Shown here: piece after piece, positions 7,952 to 14,860 of the stretch
Position numbering within the stretch: position 1 is the stretch's first letter
How the letters are laid out: each line of letters opens with the position of its first letter
Assembly (NCBI GenBank): GCA_002345545.1
Contig: DDVW01000048.1
Location: 465-36,471, forward strand
From: Stenotrophomonas sp. UBA2302
GTDB lineage: Bacteria; Pseudomonadota; Gammaproteobacteria; Xanthomonadales; Xanthomonadaceae
Length of the DNA stretch: 36,007 bases
Direction of reading: 5' to 3'
Position numbers and translations under genes: made by a program
Notes under the pieces: generated by a model
What the model was told of the DNA's origin: nothing
Databases searched by the model: none
What the model saw: only the letters and a program-made list of their open reading frames with translations

Positions 7952-8779
7952 TCAGCCGGCCGCCACAGCCTTGCAGGAAATGTCGCCATGGCCCTCGAAG
8001 CGGATCACCGCCTGCTGGCCCACCGCGATGTCATGGATGCCGGTGGCATTGCCGGTGGCGATCAGCTCGCCCTTCTTCAGCGGCCGCCCGCGCCTGGCCG
8101 AGCGCGACAGCGCGAACGCATAGGCCGCGCGCAGGCCACCGGGCAGATTACCCGCCCCGCCGGTGCCGACAACCGTGCCGTCGATCTCGGTCTGCACGCG
8201 CAGCTGCGATTCGTCCAGCGCGGTCCAGTCGGCGATCTCGGACGACAGCACCAGACCGTTGTTGTTGCCGAAATCGGACACCACCACGCGCGGGCCGAGG
8301 ATATTGATCGTCGCCAGCGGGCTGCTGGCCACTTCCACGCCGATGAACAGCCGCGCCGGCAGGGCTTCGGCCTCTTCGGGGGTCCAGTCCAGCTTGTCGG
8401 CCGGGGCATCTGCCTGCAGCTGCAGCACGTATTCGGCTTCCACCGCGGCAAAGCCGCCGGCGCCGGAAAACACCGGAATATCGGTGATGGCACCGGTAGC
8501 ATTCCAGAGATGACGCGAGAACACCGGACCCAGCAGGCGCTCGTCGCCGGATGCGTCGCGGCGCTCGGCGGCGATGTAGCCCACCTTCCAGCCCACCACG
8601 GTGTCGTCCCAGCGGGCGATGGCCAGGTCCTGCACGCGGTAGGCGGTGACCAGGTCCTCCGGAATCTCGCCGGGGAAGTCGGGAAGCGAGGCGCCGCGCT
8701 GGCGGGCATCGACAAAGCGGCGGGCGATAGCGTCCAGCCCTGCGGTCTGCGGGTCCTGGCTGTCCTGGTCGTTGCTCAA
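7952..8779 (-). CDS. 2-keto-4-pentenoate hydratase / fumarylacetoacetase-fold enzyme
   Basis: A 275-residue cytoplasmic enzyme of the MhpD/FAH superfamily, which acts on 2-keto acids with a divalent metal. Visible are GWKVGY near the N-terminus, the metal-ligand-type AAVEAEYVLQL and the C-terminal KKGELIATGNATG. Its exact reaction is unknown; a step on a 2-keto-3-deoxy sugar acid is plausible in this locus. The best start is a TTG at 8779, preceded at six bases by AGGAG; a GTG at 8806 has no such site. It heads the leftward operon with dctP, dctQ and dctM. A promoter with an embedded operator lies 54-83 bases upstream. Confidence 0.8.
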   Translation of the reverse strand: MSNDQDSQDPQTAGLDAIARRFVDARQRGASLPDFPGEIPEDLVTAYRVQDLAIARWDDTVVGWKVGYIAAERRDASGDERLLGPVFSRHLWNATGAITDIPVFSGAGGFAAVEAEYVLQLQADAPADKLDWTPEEAEALPARLFIGVEVASSPLATINILGPRVVVSDFGNNNGLVLSSEIADWTALDESQLRVQTEIDGTVVGTGGAGNLPGGLRAAYAFALSRSARRGRPLKKGELIATGNATGIHDIAVGQQAVIRFEGHGDISCKAVAAG

Positions 8780-8832
8780 GTGATTCTCCTGATGGCTTTG
8801 CTGCACCGCGCATCGACAGTGCCGTGAACAGC

Positions 8833-8862
8833 TGTATATGGTAAACCGGTGTCATCTTGCAA
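8833..8862 (-). promoter_or_regulatory. Promoter/operator block upstream of the hydratase-TRAP operon (copy 2)
   Basis: The forward strand carries AAACCGGTGTCAT-C-TTGCA at 8843-8861, matching copy 1 (2254-2272) at 18 of 19 positions. On the minus strand -35 TTGCAA (8857-8862) and -10 TATACA (8833-8838) are 18 bases apart, with the operator filling the spacer. It sits in the divergent intergenic region, so a bound repressor could also affect the rightward esterase operon starting at 8911. Confidence 0.65.
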
Positions 8863-8910
8863 TGTGCAGTGCACCAGAGTCCTTCCGTCCATTTTTCCCG
8901 GCGACCCGCG

Positions 8911-9909
8911 ATGCTCAACCGGAATCTTTCCAATCCCTTGCTGTCAAAGCATCTTGTGCGCCTGCTCGTATTTCTCTGGGTACTTCCAGCAGTGGCCGCC
9001 GCCATTGAGCCTGACGCCGGATCAAGCGACCGGATCGCGCTGTGGCCGGGTGGATTGGCACCGGGGGACAATGCACTCCCGCAACCACCACGTATCGTCG
9101 AGCGCAGCACCGATCCGGCACTGCCGGATCGCTATATCGACCACGTCAGCGAACCCTATCTGGTGGCCTACCGCCCGGCCAATCCCAATGGCAGCGCGCT
9201 GCTGGTGATCCCCGGTGGCGGCTACCAGCGGGTGGTGCTGGACAAGGAAGGCACCGCGCTGGTGCCGGCGTTCTTGGAGCAGGGCGGGGTGAGCCTGTTC
9301 GTGCTGCGCTACCGGCTGCCCGGCGAAGGCCGCACCGACCGCAAGGCGGCTCTGGCCGATGCGCAGCGCGCGCTGCGGCTGATCCGCCACCGCGCCGGCG
9401 ACTGGGGCATCGACCCGCAACGGATCGGGGTGATGGGCTTTTCCGCCGGCGGCCATCTGGCCGCACGGCTGGGCACCGGCTTCGCCACGCCGGTGTATCC
9501 GGCCATCGATGCGATCGACACGGCCAGCGCGCGTCCGGACTTCCAGCTGCTGGTCTATCCGGTGATCGACATGCAAGGGCCCGACAGCCACGCCGGCTCG
9601 CGCGAACGCCTGCTCGGTGCCGCCGACAGCCCGGCGCTGCGGCGGCACTACTCGATGCAGCACCGGATCGACGCCGGCACGCCGCCAACCTTCCTGCTGC
9701 ACGCCGCCGATGACGAGGTGGTGCCGGTCGGTAACAGCCTGCTGTTCTACAACGGCCTGCAACAGGCGGGCATTGTCAGCGAAATGCATCTGTTCCCACA
9801 TGGCGGGCACGGTTTCGGCACCCACGGCACCACCGGCCTGACCGCCGCGGTGTGGCCGCAGCTGGCGCTGGCGTGGATCGCCGCACAGACCCCAGAGGCG
9901 AGCCGATGA
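8911..9909 (+). CDS. Secreted alpha/beta-hydrolase (acetylxylan/pectin acetylesterase-like)
   Basis: A 332-residue exported esterase. The ATG at 8911 begins a signal peptide (hydrophobic LVRLLVFLWVLPAVAAA, residues about 14-30). The hydrolase core shows the oxyanion-hole strand IPGGGYQ, the nucleophile elbow GFSAGGH, an acid Asp in DDEVVP and a C-terminal HGGHGFG. This is the pattern of bacterial acetyl esterases in hemicellulose and pectin loci. It is the first gene of a rightward operon, with a four-base ATGA overlap into the carboxylesterase. No strong ribosome site is visible. Acetyl removal is a family-based guess. Confidence 0.85.
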   Translation: MLNRNLSNPLLSKHLVRLLVFLWVLPAVAAAIEPDAGSSDRIALWPGGLAPGDNALPQPPRIVERSTDPALPDRYIDHVSEPYLVAYRPANPNGSALLVIPGGGYQRVVLDKEGTALVPAFLEQGGVSLFVLRYRLPGEGRTDRKAALADAQRALRLIRHRAGDWGIDPQRIGVMGFSAGGHLAARLGTGFATPVYPAIDAIDTASARPDFQLLVYPVIDMQGPDSHAGSRERLLGAADSPALRRHYSMQHRIDAGTPPTFLLHAADDEVVPVGNSLLFYNGLQQAGIVSEMHLFPHGGHGFGTHGTTGLTAAVWPQLALAWIAAQTPEASR

Positions 9910-11507
9910 GCACTTGTCCACAGGCGCCGGCCCGGCGTGATTTCCTACGCCACAGCGCGCTGCTGGGCCTCGCCGCCGGTATCGCCGGCACCGCCACTGC
10001 CACGCCAAGGGCCGGCTCCCGCCCGATCGCGCGAACACGCAGCGGCAAGATCGCCGGGCAGACCGGGCAGGGCGTGCACGTGTTCCGTGGCATTCCCTAT
10101 GGCGGCGATACCGCCCCGCGCCGGTTCCAGCCGGCACTGCTGGAAACACCCTGGCGTGGCGTGCGCGAGGCGCTCGAGTACGGTGCGGCCGCGCCGCAGG
10201 GCGGGAGCGAAGGCCCGGGCAGCGAGGACTGCCTGTACCTCAATGTCTGGACCCCGGCGCTGCGCGATGGCGCCAAGCGGCCGATCCTGTTCTATATCCA
10301 CGGCGGCGCCTACAACAACGGCTCCGGCAGCGATCCGCTGTACGACGGCGGCAACCTGTGCCGGCGCGGCGATGTGGTGGTGGTCACCGTCAACCACCGC
10401 CTGAACCTGTTCGGCTATCTGTACCTGGCCCAGCTCGGCAACGGACAGTTTGCCGATTCGGGCAACGTCGGCCAGCTCGACCTGATCCAGGCGCTGCAAT
10501 GGGTGCAGCAACATGCCGACGAGTTCGGCGGCGATGCCGGCAATATCACCGTATTCGGCCAGTCCGGGGGCGGCGCCAAGATCGCCACGCTGATGGCGAT
10601 GCCGGCGGCCAAGGGCCTGTTCCACAAGGCCTGGACGATGAGCGGGCAGCAGGTCACTGCGGCCGGGCCGCGCGCGGCCAGCCAGCGCGCGCAACGGGTG
10701 CTCGACCACTTCAAGGTCGATGCCGAGGCGCTGCGGCGCATGCCGATGGCGCAGCTGCTGGAGGCGGTGAAGCTGCGTGATCCCTCGCGGGTGGAGAACA
10801 CCGGGTTGTACCTGGGCCCGGTACTCGATGCCCGCAGCCTGCCGGTGCATCCGTTCTGGCCGCAGGCGCCCGCACAGTCGGCTTCCATTCCGATGGTGAT
10901 CGGCAACACCCATGACGAAACCCGCGCCTTCCTCGGCAACGACCCGGCCAACCATGCGCTGAGCTGGGACGAACTGCCGGCCAGACTCGAAGCCCAACAG
11001 TACGTCGACCTGCTGCCTTCGGTGGTGATCGCCGAGTACCGGCGGCTGTATCCGCACTACACGCCGTCGGAGGTGTTCTTCGCCGCCACCACCGCCGGGC
11101 GTTCGTGGCGCGGCGCGGTCGAGGAACTGGAAGCCCGCTCGCGACAGGGCGCTCCAACCTGGGCCTACCAGCTGGACTGGTACGACCGCGACGGTGAGGC
11201 CGCCGCGCTGCGCGCCTTCCACACCCTGGATATTCCGCTGGTGTTCGACAATATCGGCCAGCCCGGCGCGCGTACCGGCACCAGCGCGCAGGCGCAGCAG
11301 GTGGCCGCGCAGATGAGCGGCGCGCTGCTGGCCTTTGCGCGCAGCGGCGACCCCAACCATGCCGGCCTGCCGGCGTGGGACGTCTACGGACTGGAACGCC
11401 GCCAGACCCTGCTGTTCGCCGACGACAGCCGCCAGGCCGACGACCCGCGCGGCGGCGAACGCCGGCTCTACCAGCAGGCCCCCTTTATCCAACGCGGTAC
11501 GTTCTGA
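9906..11507 (+). CDS. Type-B carboxylesterase, exported
   Basis: A 533-residue esterase of the type-B carboxylesterase family. The N-terminus has a Tat-like signal (ARRDFLRHSALLGLAAG). Family landmarks are FRGIPYG, SEDCLYLNVWTP, YIHGGAY (oxyanion hole), the nucleophile FGQSGGGAK near residue 221, an acidic GNTHDETRAF and a FHTLDIPLVF segment that supplies the His. It starts within the last codons of the upstream esterase and precedes the second CE12 gene by a few bases, so all three form one operon. In this setting it may remove aromatic (feruloyl) or acetyl esters from pectin; that is inference. Confidence 0.9.
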   Translation: MSTCPQAPARRDFLRHSALLGLAAGIAGTATATPRAGSRPIARTRSGKIAGQTGQGVHVFRGIPYGGDTAPRRFQPALLETPWRGVREALEYGAAAPQGGSEGPGSEDCLYLNVWTPALRDGAKRPILFYIHGGAYNNGSGSDPLYDGGNLCRRGDVVVVTVNHRLNLFGYLYLAQLGNGQFADSGNVGQLDLIQALQWVQQHADEFGGDAGNITVFGQSGGGAKIATLMAMPAAKGLFHKAWTMSGQQVTAAGPRAASQRAQRVLDHFKVDAEALRRMPMAQLLEAVKLRDPSRVENTGLYLGPVLDARSLPVHPFWPQAPAQSASIPMVIGNTHDETRAFLGNDPANHALSWDELPARLEAQQYVDLLPSVVIAEYRRLYPHYTPSEVFFAATTAGRSWRGAVEELEARSRQGAPTWAYQLDWYDRDGEAAALRAFHTLDIPLVFDNIGQPGARTGTSAQAQQVAAQMSGALLAFARSGDPNHAGLPAWDVYGLERRQTLLFADDSRQADDPRGGERRLYQQAPFIQRGTF

Positions 11508-11512
11508 GCCCG

Positions 11513-12385
11513 ATGATGACCCCACGTCCCTTGCTGCTTTCACTCTGTCTGGCGATGGCGCCCGCGCTGGCTACCGCCGGAGCCGATCCCTCCATCAGCG
11601 ACCGGCCGCCGCCGACACCGATCCGCGCCAGCAAGATCGTGCTGGTCGGCGATTCCACCACCGCGGTGCAGGGCGGCTGGGGCCCGGCGTTCTGCGCGCG
11701 CCATGTCAGCTCGTTCCTGAGCTGCGTGAACCTGGCCCGCGGCGGTCGCAGCAGCTACAACTACCGCGCCGAGGGTTCCTGGGACATCGCCCTGCAGGAG
11801 ATGCGGCCCGGCGCCTATCGCGAGGTGCACGTGCTGATCCAGTTCGGCCACAACGACCAGCCCGGCAAACCGGGGCGCTCGACCGACCTGCAGCACGAAT
11901 TCCCCGACAACCTGCGCCGCTACGTACGCGAGGTCCGTGCCGCCGGCGCGGTACCGGTGCTGCTGACACCGCTGACCCGCCGCCAGTTCCGCGACGGCGT
12001 GCTGGGCGATGATCTGGCGCCGTGGGCCGAAGCCACCCGCCGCGTCGCCACCGAACTGGATGTGCCACTGGTGGACCTGCACGCGCGCAGCACCGCCGCG
12101 GTGCAGGCGATGGGTCCGGTGCAGGCGATGCGTTTCGCCCAGGCCCCGGCCCTGCCGGCCCAGGTCAACGCGGCGCAGGCCGGCACCACCATTGGCGCAC
12201 CACCGGCAGCCGGCACGCCCACGCCAGCCGTGGTCGATGCCAACGCCATCGAGCCGATGGGCCAGGCCAAGATCGCCTTCGACTACACCCACCTCGGCGC
12301 GGAAGGGGCCAGCTTCTTCGCGGCGATGGTGGCCGACGAGCTGGCGCAGCAGGTGCCGGCGCTGCGCCGCAACCTGATTCCCTGA
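11513..12385 (+). CDS. Second rhamnogalacturonan acetylesterase-like protein (CE12)
   Basis: A 290-residue secreted SGNH esterase with a signal peptide (cleavage near residue 22-24). Block I (VGDSTTAV), the Gly block (ARGGRSSYN), GHND and the C-terminal DYTHLG, which supplies the catalytic Asp and His, are all present. Between residues about 200 and 250 it has an Ala/Pro/Gln-rich insertion not expected in the compact fold and probably a surface loop or linker. Two ATG codons (11513, 11516) lie six bases past the carboxylesterase stop. It shares the fold with the gene at 1-515 but is clearly divergent, so the locus has two enzymes of this type. Confidence 0.88.
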   Translation: MMTPRPLLLSLCLAMAPALATAGADPSISDRPPPTPIRASKIVLVGDSTTAVQGGWGPAFCARHVSSFLSCVNLARGGRSSYNYRAEGSWDIALQEMRPGAYREVHVLIQFGHNDQPGKPGRSTDLQHEFPDNLRRYVREVRAAGAVPVLLTPLTRRQFRDGVLGDDLAPWAEATRRVATELDVPLVDLHARSTAAVQAMGPVQAMRFAQAPALPAQVNAAQAGTTIGAPPAAGTPTPAVVDANAIEPMGQAKIAFDYTHLGAEGASFFAAMVADELAQQVPALRRNLIP

Positions 12386-12465
12386 GAACTCCCGGGTAGC
12401 GTCCATGCTCCACCCGATGCGGGCCCCGGAACATTGCGTTAACCGCTCTCGCTTAAAATCGGCCG

Positions 12466-12753
12466 ATGCACGAAGACCTCGACCGCTATCCGCCATTCCC
12501 GGGCCGCGAGCGCCTGCTGGCCGCGCTGGACCATGCCGTCCAGCAGCCAGACATCACTTTGATCACCCATACCCTGCAGCAGGTGCTGCGCGAGGCGATC
12601 GCCGACGCGCAGATCGCGTTGCCGGCCTGCGTGCATGAACCGGTTGCCGATCACTACGCCCGCCGCGAGCTGTATCACAGCCCCGTGCATGGCTACAGCG
12701 TGGTGGCGATGACCTGGGGGCCGGGGCAGGCCACGCCGCTGCATGACCACAGC
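12466..12753 (+). pseudogene. Cysteine dioxygenase-family gene, 5' part, interrupted by the prophage
   Basis: Ninety-six codons of a cupin protein resembling bacterial cysteine dioxygenase, which oxidises cysteine to cysteine sulfinate with iron. The reading is intact up to HDHS, the first two metal-binding His of the cupin, where a Gly-Met-Trp-Cys-type continuation is expected. At 12754 the sequence changes to a phage end starting TGT, and the frame runs on through phage DNA to 12870. The third His ligand and the second cupin motif are therefore lost. The rest of the gene should lie beyond the other phage end outside the window. A -10-like TAAAAT is at 12454-12459. Confidence 0.8.
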
Positions 12754-12782
12754 TGTTCAGGGGTGAGATATATCAGGGGTGA
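12754..12782. repeat. Phage end with direct repeats (probable transposase-binding sites)
   Basis: The boundary begins with TGT, as Mu-type ends do. The decamer TCAGGGGTGA occurs twice (12757-12766 and 12773-12782), 16 bases apart, with GATATATC between them and another GATATC at 12788-12793. Repeats next to the terminus are what end-binding transposases use. The exact boundary is inferred from where the cysteine dioxygenase reading stops making sense. Confidence 0.65.
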
Positions 12783-12798
12783 TGCTGCGATATCTAGC

Positions 12799-12826
12799 CG
12801 GAAGAACCCGGAAGAAGGCGGAAGAA
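12799..12826. repeat. Three CGGAAGAA repeats phased exactly 10 bases apart
   Basis: CGGAAGAA occurs at 12799-12806, 12809-12816 and 12819-12826, one helical turn apart, between the phage end and the mor stop codon. An inverted repeat TGCAA-5-TTGCA follows at 12839-12853. No gene covers the stretch. It could be a protein-binding array at the phage end or intrinsically curved DNA. Confidence 0.7.
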
Positions 12827-12863
12827 AAAAAGCCGCCGTGCAACATCATTGCAGGACGTGCAA

Positions 12864-13220
12864 TTACTGACCCGCGCCGAACATGTCCATCTGATTGAAG
12901 TCCCGGTCGCGCAACTGGGCGCGGCGGATCAACTTGCGCATGCCGCGCTCGGTCATGTCGTACTGCCTGCATAGCTCGGCGTAGCTCGCGCCCTCACGGT
13001 GGGCGGCGAGTATCTCACGGTCGCGCAGGCTCAGCCTGTACGCGTGGTCCTTGGGGAATGACAGCACCTGCCCGGCCCAGTTCTCGGCCAGGCGGTCCGC
13101 CACGGCGGCGCCGATCTGGTCGGCCCGCTCCTTGGGCAGTCCGAGCGCCAGGGCAGCATCGGCCGCCTGCTCGGCGGCCTCAGTCAACAGCTCGTTGCGG
13201 CGGATTGCCATCGGATTCAT
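12864..13220 (-). CDS. mor: Mor-family late/middle transcription activator
   Basis: A 118-residue DNA-binding protein. The C-terminal half holds a helix-turn-helix of the Mor/C type (DREILAAHREGASYAEL, then YDMTERGMRKLIRRA), preceded by a helical dimerisation region (residues about 5-50). Mor family proteins bind dyad sites near weak promoters and recruit RNA polymerase. It is the last gene of the leftward early operon and ends 110 bases from the phage terminus. Its ATG overlaps the upstream stop (ATGA), so translation is coupled. Its likely targets in this window are the repeated motifs at 25173 and 33047, which is inference. Confidence 0.85.
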   Translation of the reverse strand: MNPMAIRRNELLTEAAEQAADAALALGLPKERADQIGAAVADRLAENWAGQVLSFPKDHAYRLSLRDREILAAHREGASYAELCRQYDMTERGMRKLIRRAQLRDRDFNQMDMFGAGQ

Positions 13221-13813
13221 GACTGCACTCCGTACTTCTGGCGGGCGGCGGCCCGCTCCTGGTCGGCCTGTTCGGGGGTGAACATGCCCAGCTCGGCATT
13301 GCGCTTGATCCATTCCATCTGACGCTGGAAGGGTGTTTCCTCGTTCGGCGATGGGGTGATGCCCATCGTCGGGGCCAGGTGCTTGCCCTTGCGGGCGTCC
13401 TCTTCCTTCTGGCGCTCGGTGGCTGCATCGGCCGAGTCGGCGATGCCGTAGACCACCGCACGCAGGTATCCGTGGCTTTCCAGCGGCAGGCTGAGCCGAT
13501 CACGCTGGGAGAGCATCTGCTCGATCCCGGTGGCCCACATCGAAGGCGTCGCGGGGCGACGTATTCCGCTGCGCTCGTCCTTACAGACGGAGCCGGCTTT
13601 GATCAGGTCCGCGACCTCGCGGGACAGTTTGACGGCCCGCGCGGCGCGCAGGCTGGTCTTGGGCGGCTTGAACAGCCGCAGGTAGGCGAGCACGGCGCGG
13701 CCGCACTCAGGCGGCAGCTCGGCCACCACGGCGGCAAGGCGCTTGCCGTCGTCGTCCATGAAGAAGGCCTCGACCTCGGCCTGGAAGGCGCAATGCGGGC
13801 AAGTGGCCTGCAT
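13217..13813 (-). CDS. Hypothetical phage protein with N-terminal CxxC
   Basis: I do not recognise a named family. The 198 residues start with a half zinc-ribbon (CPHC at residues 5-8), followed by a helical region (AVLAYLRLFKPPKTSLR) and a segment around WATGIEQMLSQRDRLSLPL. The C-terminal third is charged. A Phe-Met-Glu-Trp-type end (QMEWIKRNAELGMF) resembles short helices in phage replication accessory proteins. The ATG at 13813 shares one base with the gemA stop (TGATG), and the stop overlaps mor (ATGA). Its place between gemA and mor suggests an early regulatory or replication role. Confidence 0.7.
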   Translation of the reverse strand: MQATCPHCAFQAEVEAFFMDDDGKRLAAVVAELPPECGRAVLAYLRLFKPPKTSLRAARAVKLSREVADLIKAGSVCKDERSGIRRPATPSMWATGIEQMLSQRDRLSLPLESHGYLRAVVYGIADSADAATERQKEEDARKGKHLAPTMGITPSPNEETPFQRQMEWIKRNAELGMFTPEQADQERAAARQKYGVQS

Positions 13814-14292
13814 CAGGATGCGCCCTCCGCCTTGGCCGCCCGGCGCCTGGCGTCGTATTCCAGGGCAGCGATCAGTCTCTGCAGCTGGTCGGCGTTGCAC
13901 CACTCGACGCGGGCCACCTTGAACATATGGCGGGCCATGCCGTGGGCGTAGGCCCAGGGCCGTTGGGCGTCGGCCAGCAGCGCTTCCACCTTGGCCACCT
14001 GCGGCGCGAGGTCGCCCTTCGGGCGACCGGACCATTTCTTGGCCGCGTACTCGGCCCGTGCCGGCATGCCGCCCAGGCGGCGCAGCTCGTTTGCGATCGC
14101 ATCGAGCTGGCGTTTGTCGCACTTGGCCGCGCTGCGCACGGCCTGACCATGTTCACCGGATACCCGCTCGACCAGGTCGCGATAGACATCCTCGGCCAGA
14201 CCCAGCTTGTTGGCACCGGCATGGATAGCCGCCAGCGTGCGCTTGCGGACCTGTTCGGCAGGTGTCGGGCGGTTGCGGGTTTTAACGGGCAC
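13813..14292 (-). CDS. gemA: GemA-like regulatory protein (DUF1018)
   Basis: A 159-residue protein of the phage GemA/DUF1018 family. Visible family features are an N-terminal Lys/Arg-rich helix leading to IHAGANKLGLAEDVYRDL, the central R-x-LGG segment (LRRLGG) and a C-terminal helix with ARVEWCN and LIAALEYDARRR. In Mu, GemA alters host gene expression and DNA supercoiling; whether this copy does so is unknown. The start is a GTG at 14292, preceded by a perfect AGGAGG at six bases, which excludes the longer upstream frame. It overlaps the upstream gene's end by eleven bases. Confidence 0.85.
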   Translation of the reverse strand: MPVKTRNRPTPAEQVRKRTLAAIHAGANKLGLAEDVYRDLVERVSGEHGQAVRSAAKCDKRQLDAIANELRRLGGMPARAEYAAKKWSGRPKGDLAPQVAKVEALLADAQRPWAYAHGMARHMFKVARVEWCNADQLQRLIAALEYDARRRAAKAEGAS

Positions 14293-14614
14293 GCGCGACC
14301 TCCTGTTGCACCGCCTGCCAGAGCAGGTCAAGCCCTGGGTAATCCATGACCGCGCAAAGCTCCGGCCACAGCTTGTTGTCGTTGGCCAGCGCAGCGCGGA
14401 GGCTCTCGATTGCCGCGTGTATACGCTGGCGCCTCTCCGGTGATATCGGGGTCGATGCTGGGGCTGCGGCCACCACATCGCCGCACCCGCGCAGGTAGGC
14501 AGCGAGCTTGGTGTAGCCGGCGCGCTGGAAAATGTCGGCCAGCTGCAGCAGGCCCATTGGACCCGGTGCCACCTCTGCGGGCAGGTCCACCGTCTTGATG
14601 ATGTTCTCAGCCAC
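14282..14614 (-). CDS. Small early phage protein, unknown function
   Basis: A 110-residue, mostly helical acidic protein with no family I recognise. The start is a GTG at 14614, eight bases after AAGGAG; a TTG at 14635 has no ribosome site. Residues 20-45 (LQLADIFQRAGYTKLAAYL) and 60-85 look like two amphipathic helices. It overlaps gemA and lies just after the 83-residue gene, inside the early operon. Confidence 0.65.
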   Translation of the reverse strand: MAENIIKTVDLPAEVAPGPMGLLQLADIFQRAGYTKLAAYLRGCGDVVAAAPASTPISPERRQRIHAAIESLRAALANDNKLWPELCAVMDYPGLDLLWQAVQQEVARAR

Positions 14615-14858
14615 GGTCGGTCTCCTTATCGGCAATGGTTCGCCCGGCCTCGTCGGTCACAGCTGCTGCCGTCTGGCGGGTGCTGCGGCGTGCGCTGGTC
14701 ATGTGTTTCACCGCAGCCTTGAGCGCCGTTTGCCATGCGTGGACTTCGGCGCCGGTCTTGTCGGTCAGCCGTAGCAGGCCTCGGCATCCACCTGGACCGA
14801 TCTTCCCGCCGGCCTTTACCACCGCCAGAACTTCGGCCTTTTTTGTCAGCTTATGCAC
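14607..14858 (-). CDS. Small basic early phage protein, unknown function
   Basis: Eighty-three residues, Lys/Arg-rich, starting at a GTG (14858) six bases after GGAGGG. A Gly-rich turn (GGKIGPGGCRG) separates two helices. Basic charge suggests nucleic-acid binding, nothing more. Its end overlaps the next gene by eight bases. Confidence 0.6.
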   Translation of the reverse strand: MHKLTKKAEVLAVVKAGGKIGPGGCRGLLRLTDKTGAEVHAWQTALKAAVKHMTSARRSTRQTAAAVTDEAGRTIADKETDRG

Positions 14859-14860
14859 GA

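Noticed and set aside
9945..11543. A 532-codon open frame on the - strand
   Set aside because: Exact antisense of the type-B carboxylesterase, which has clear catalytic motifs.
12386..12450. Possible GTAG-headed REP/SMAG-like element after the second CE12 gene
   Set aside because: The sequence starts GGGTAGCG but the required long stem is not formed.
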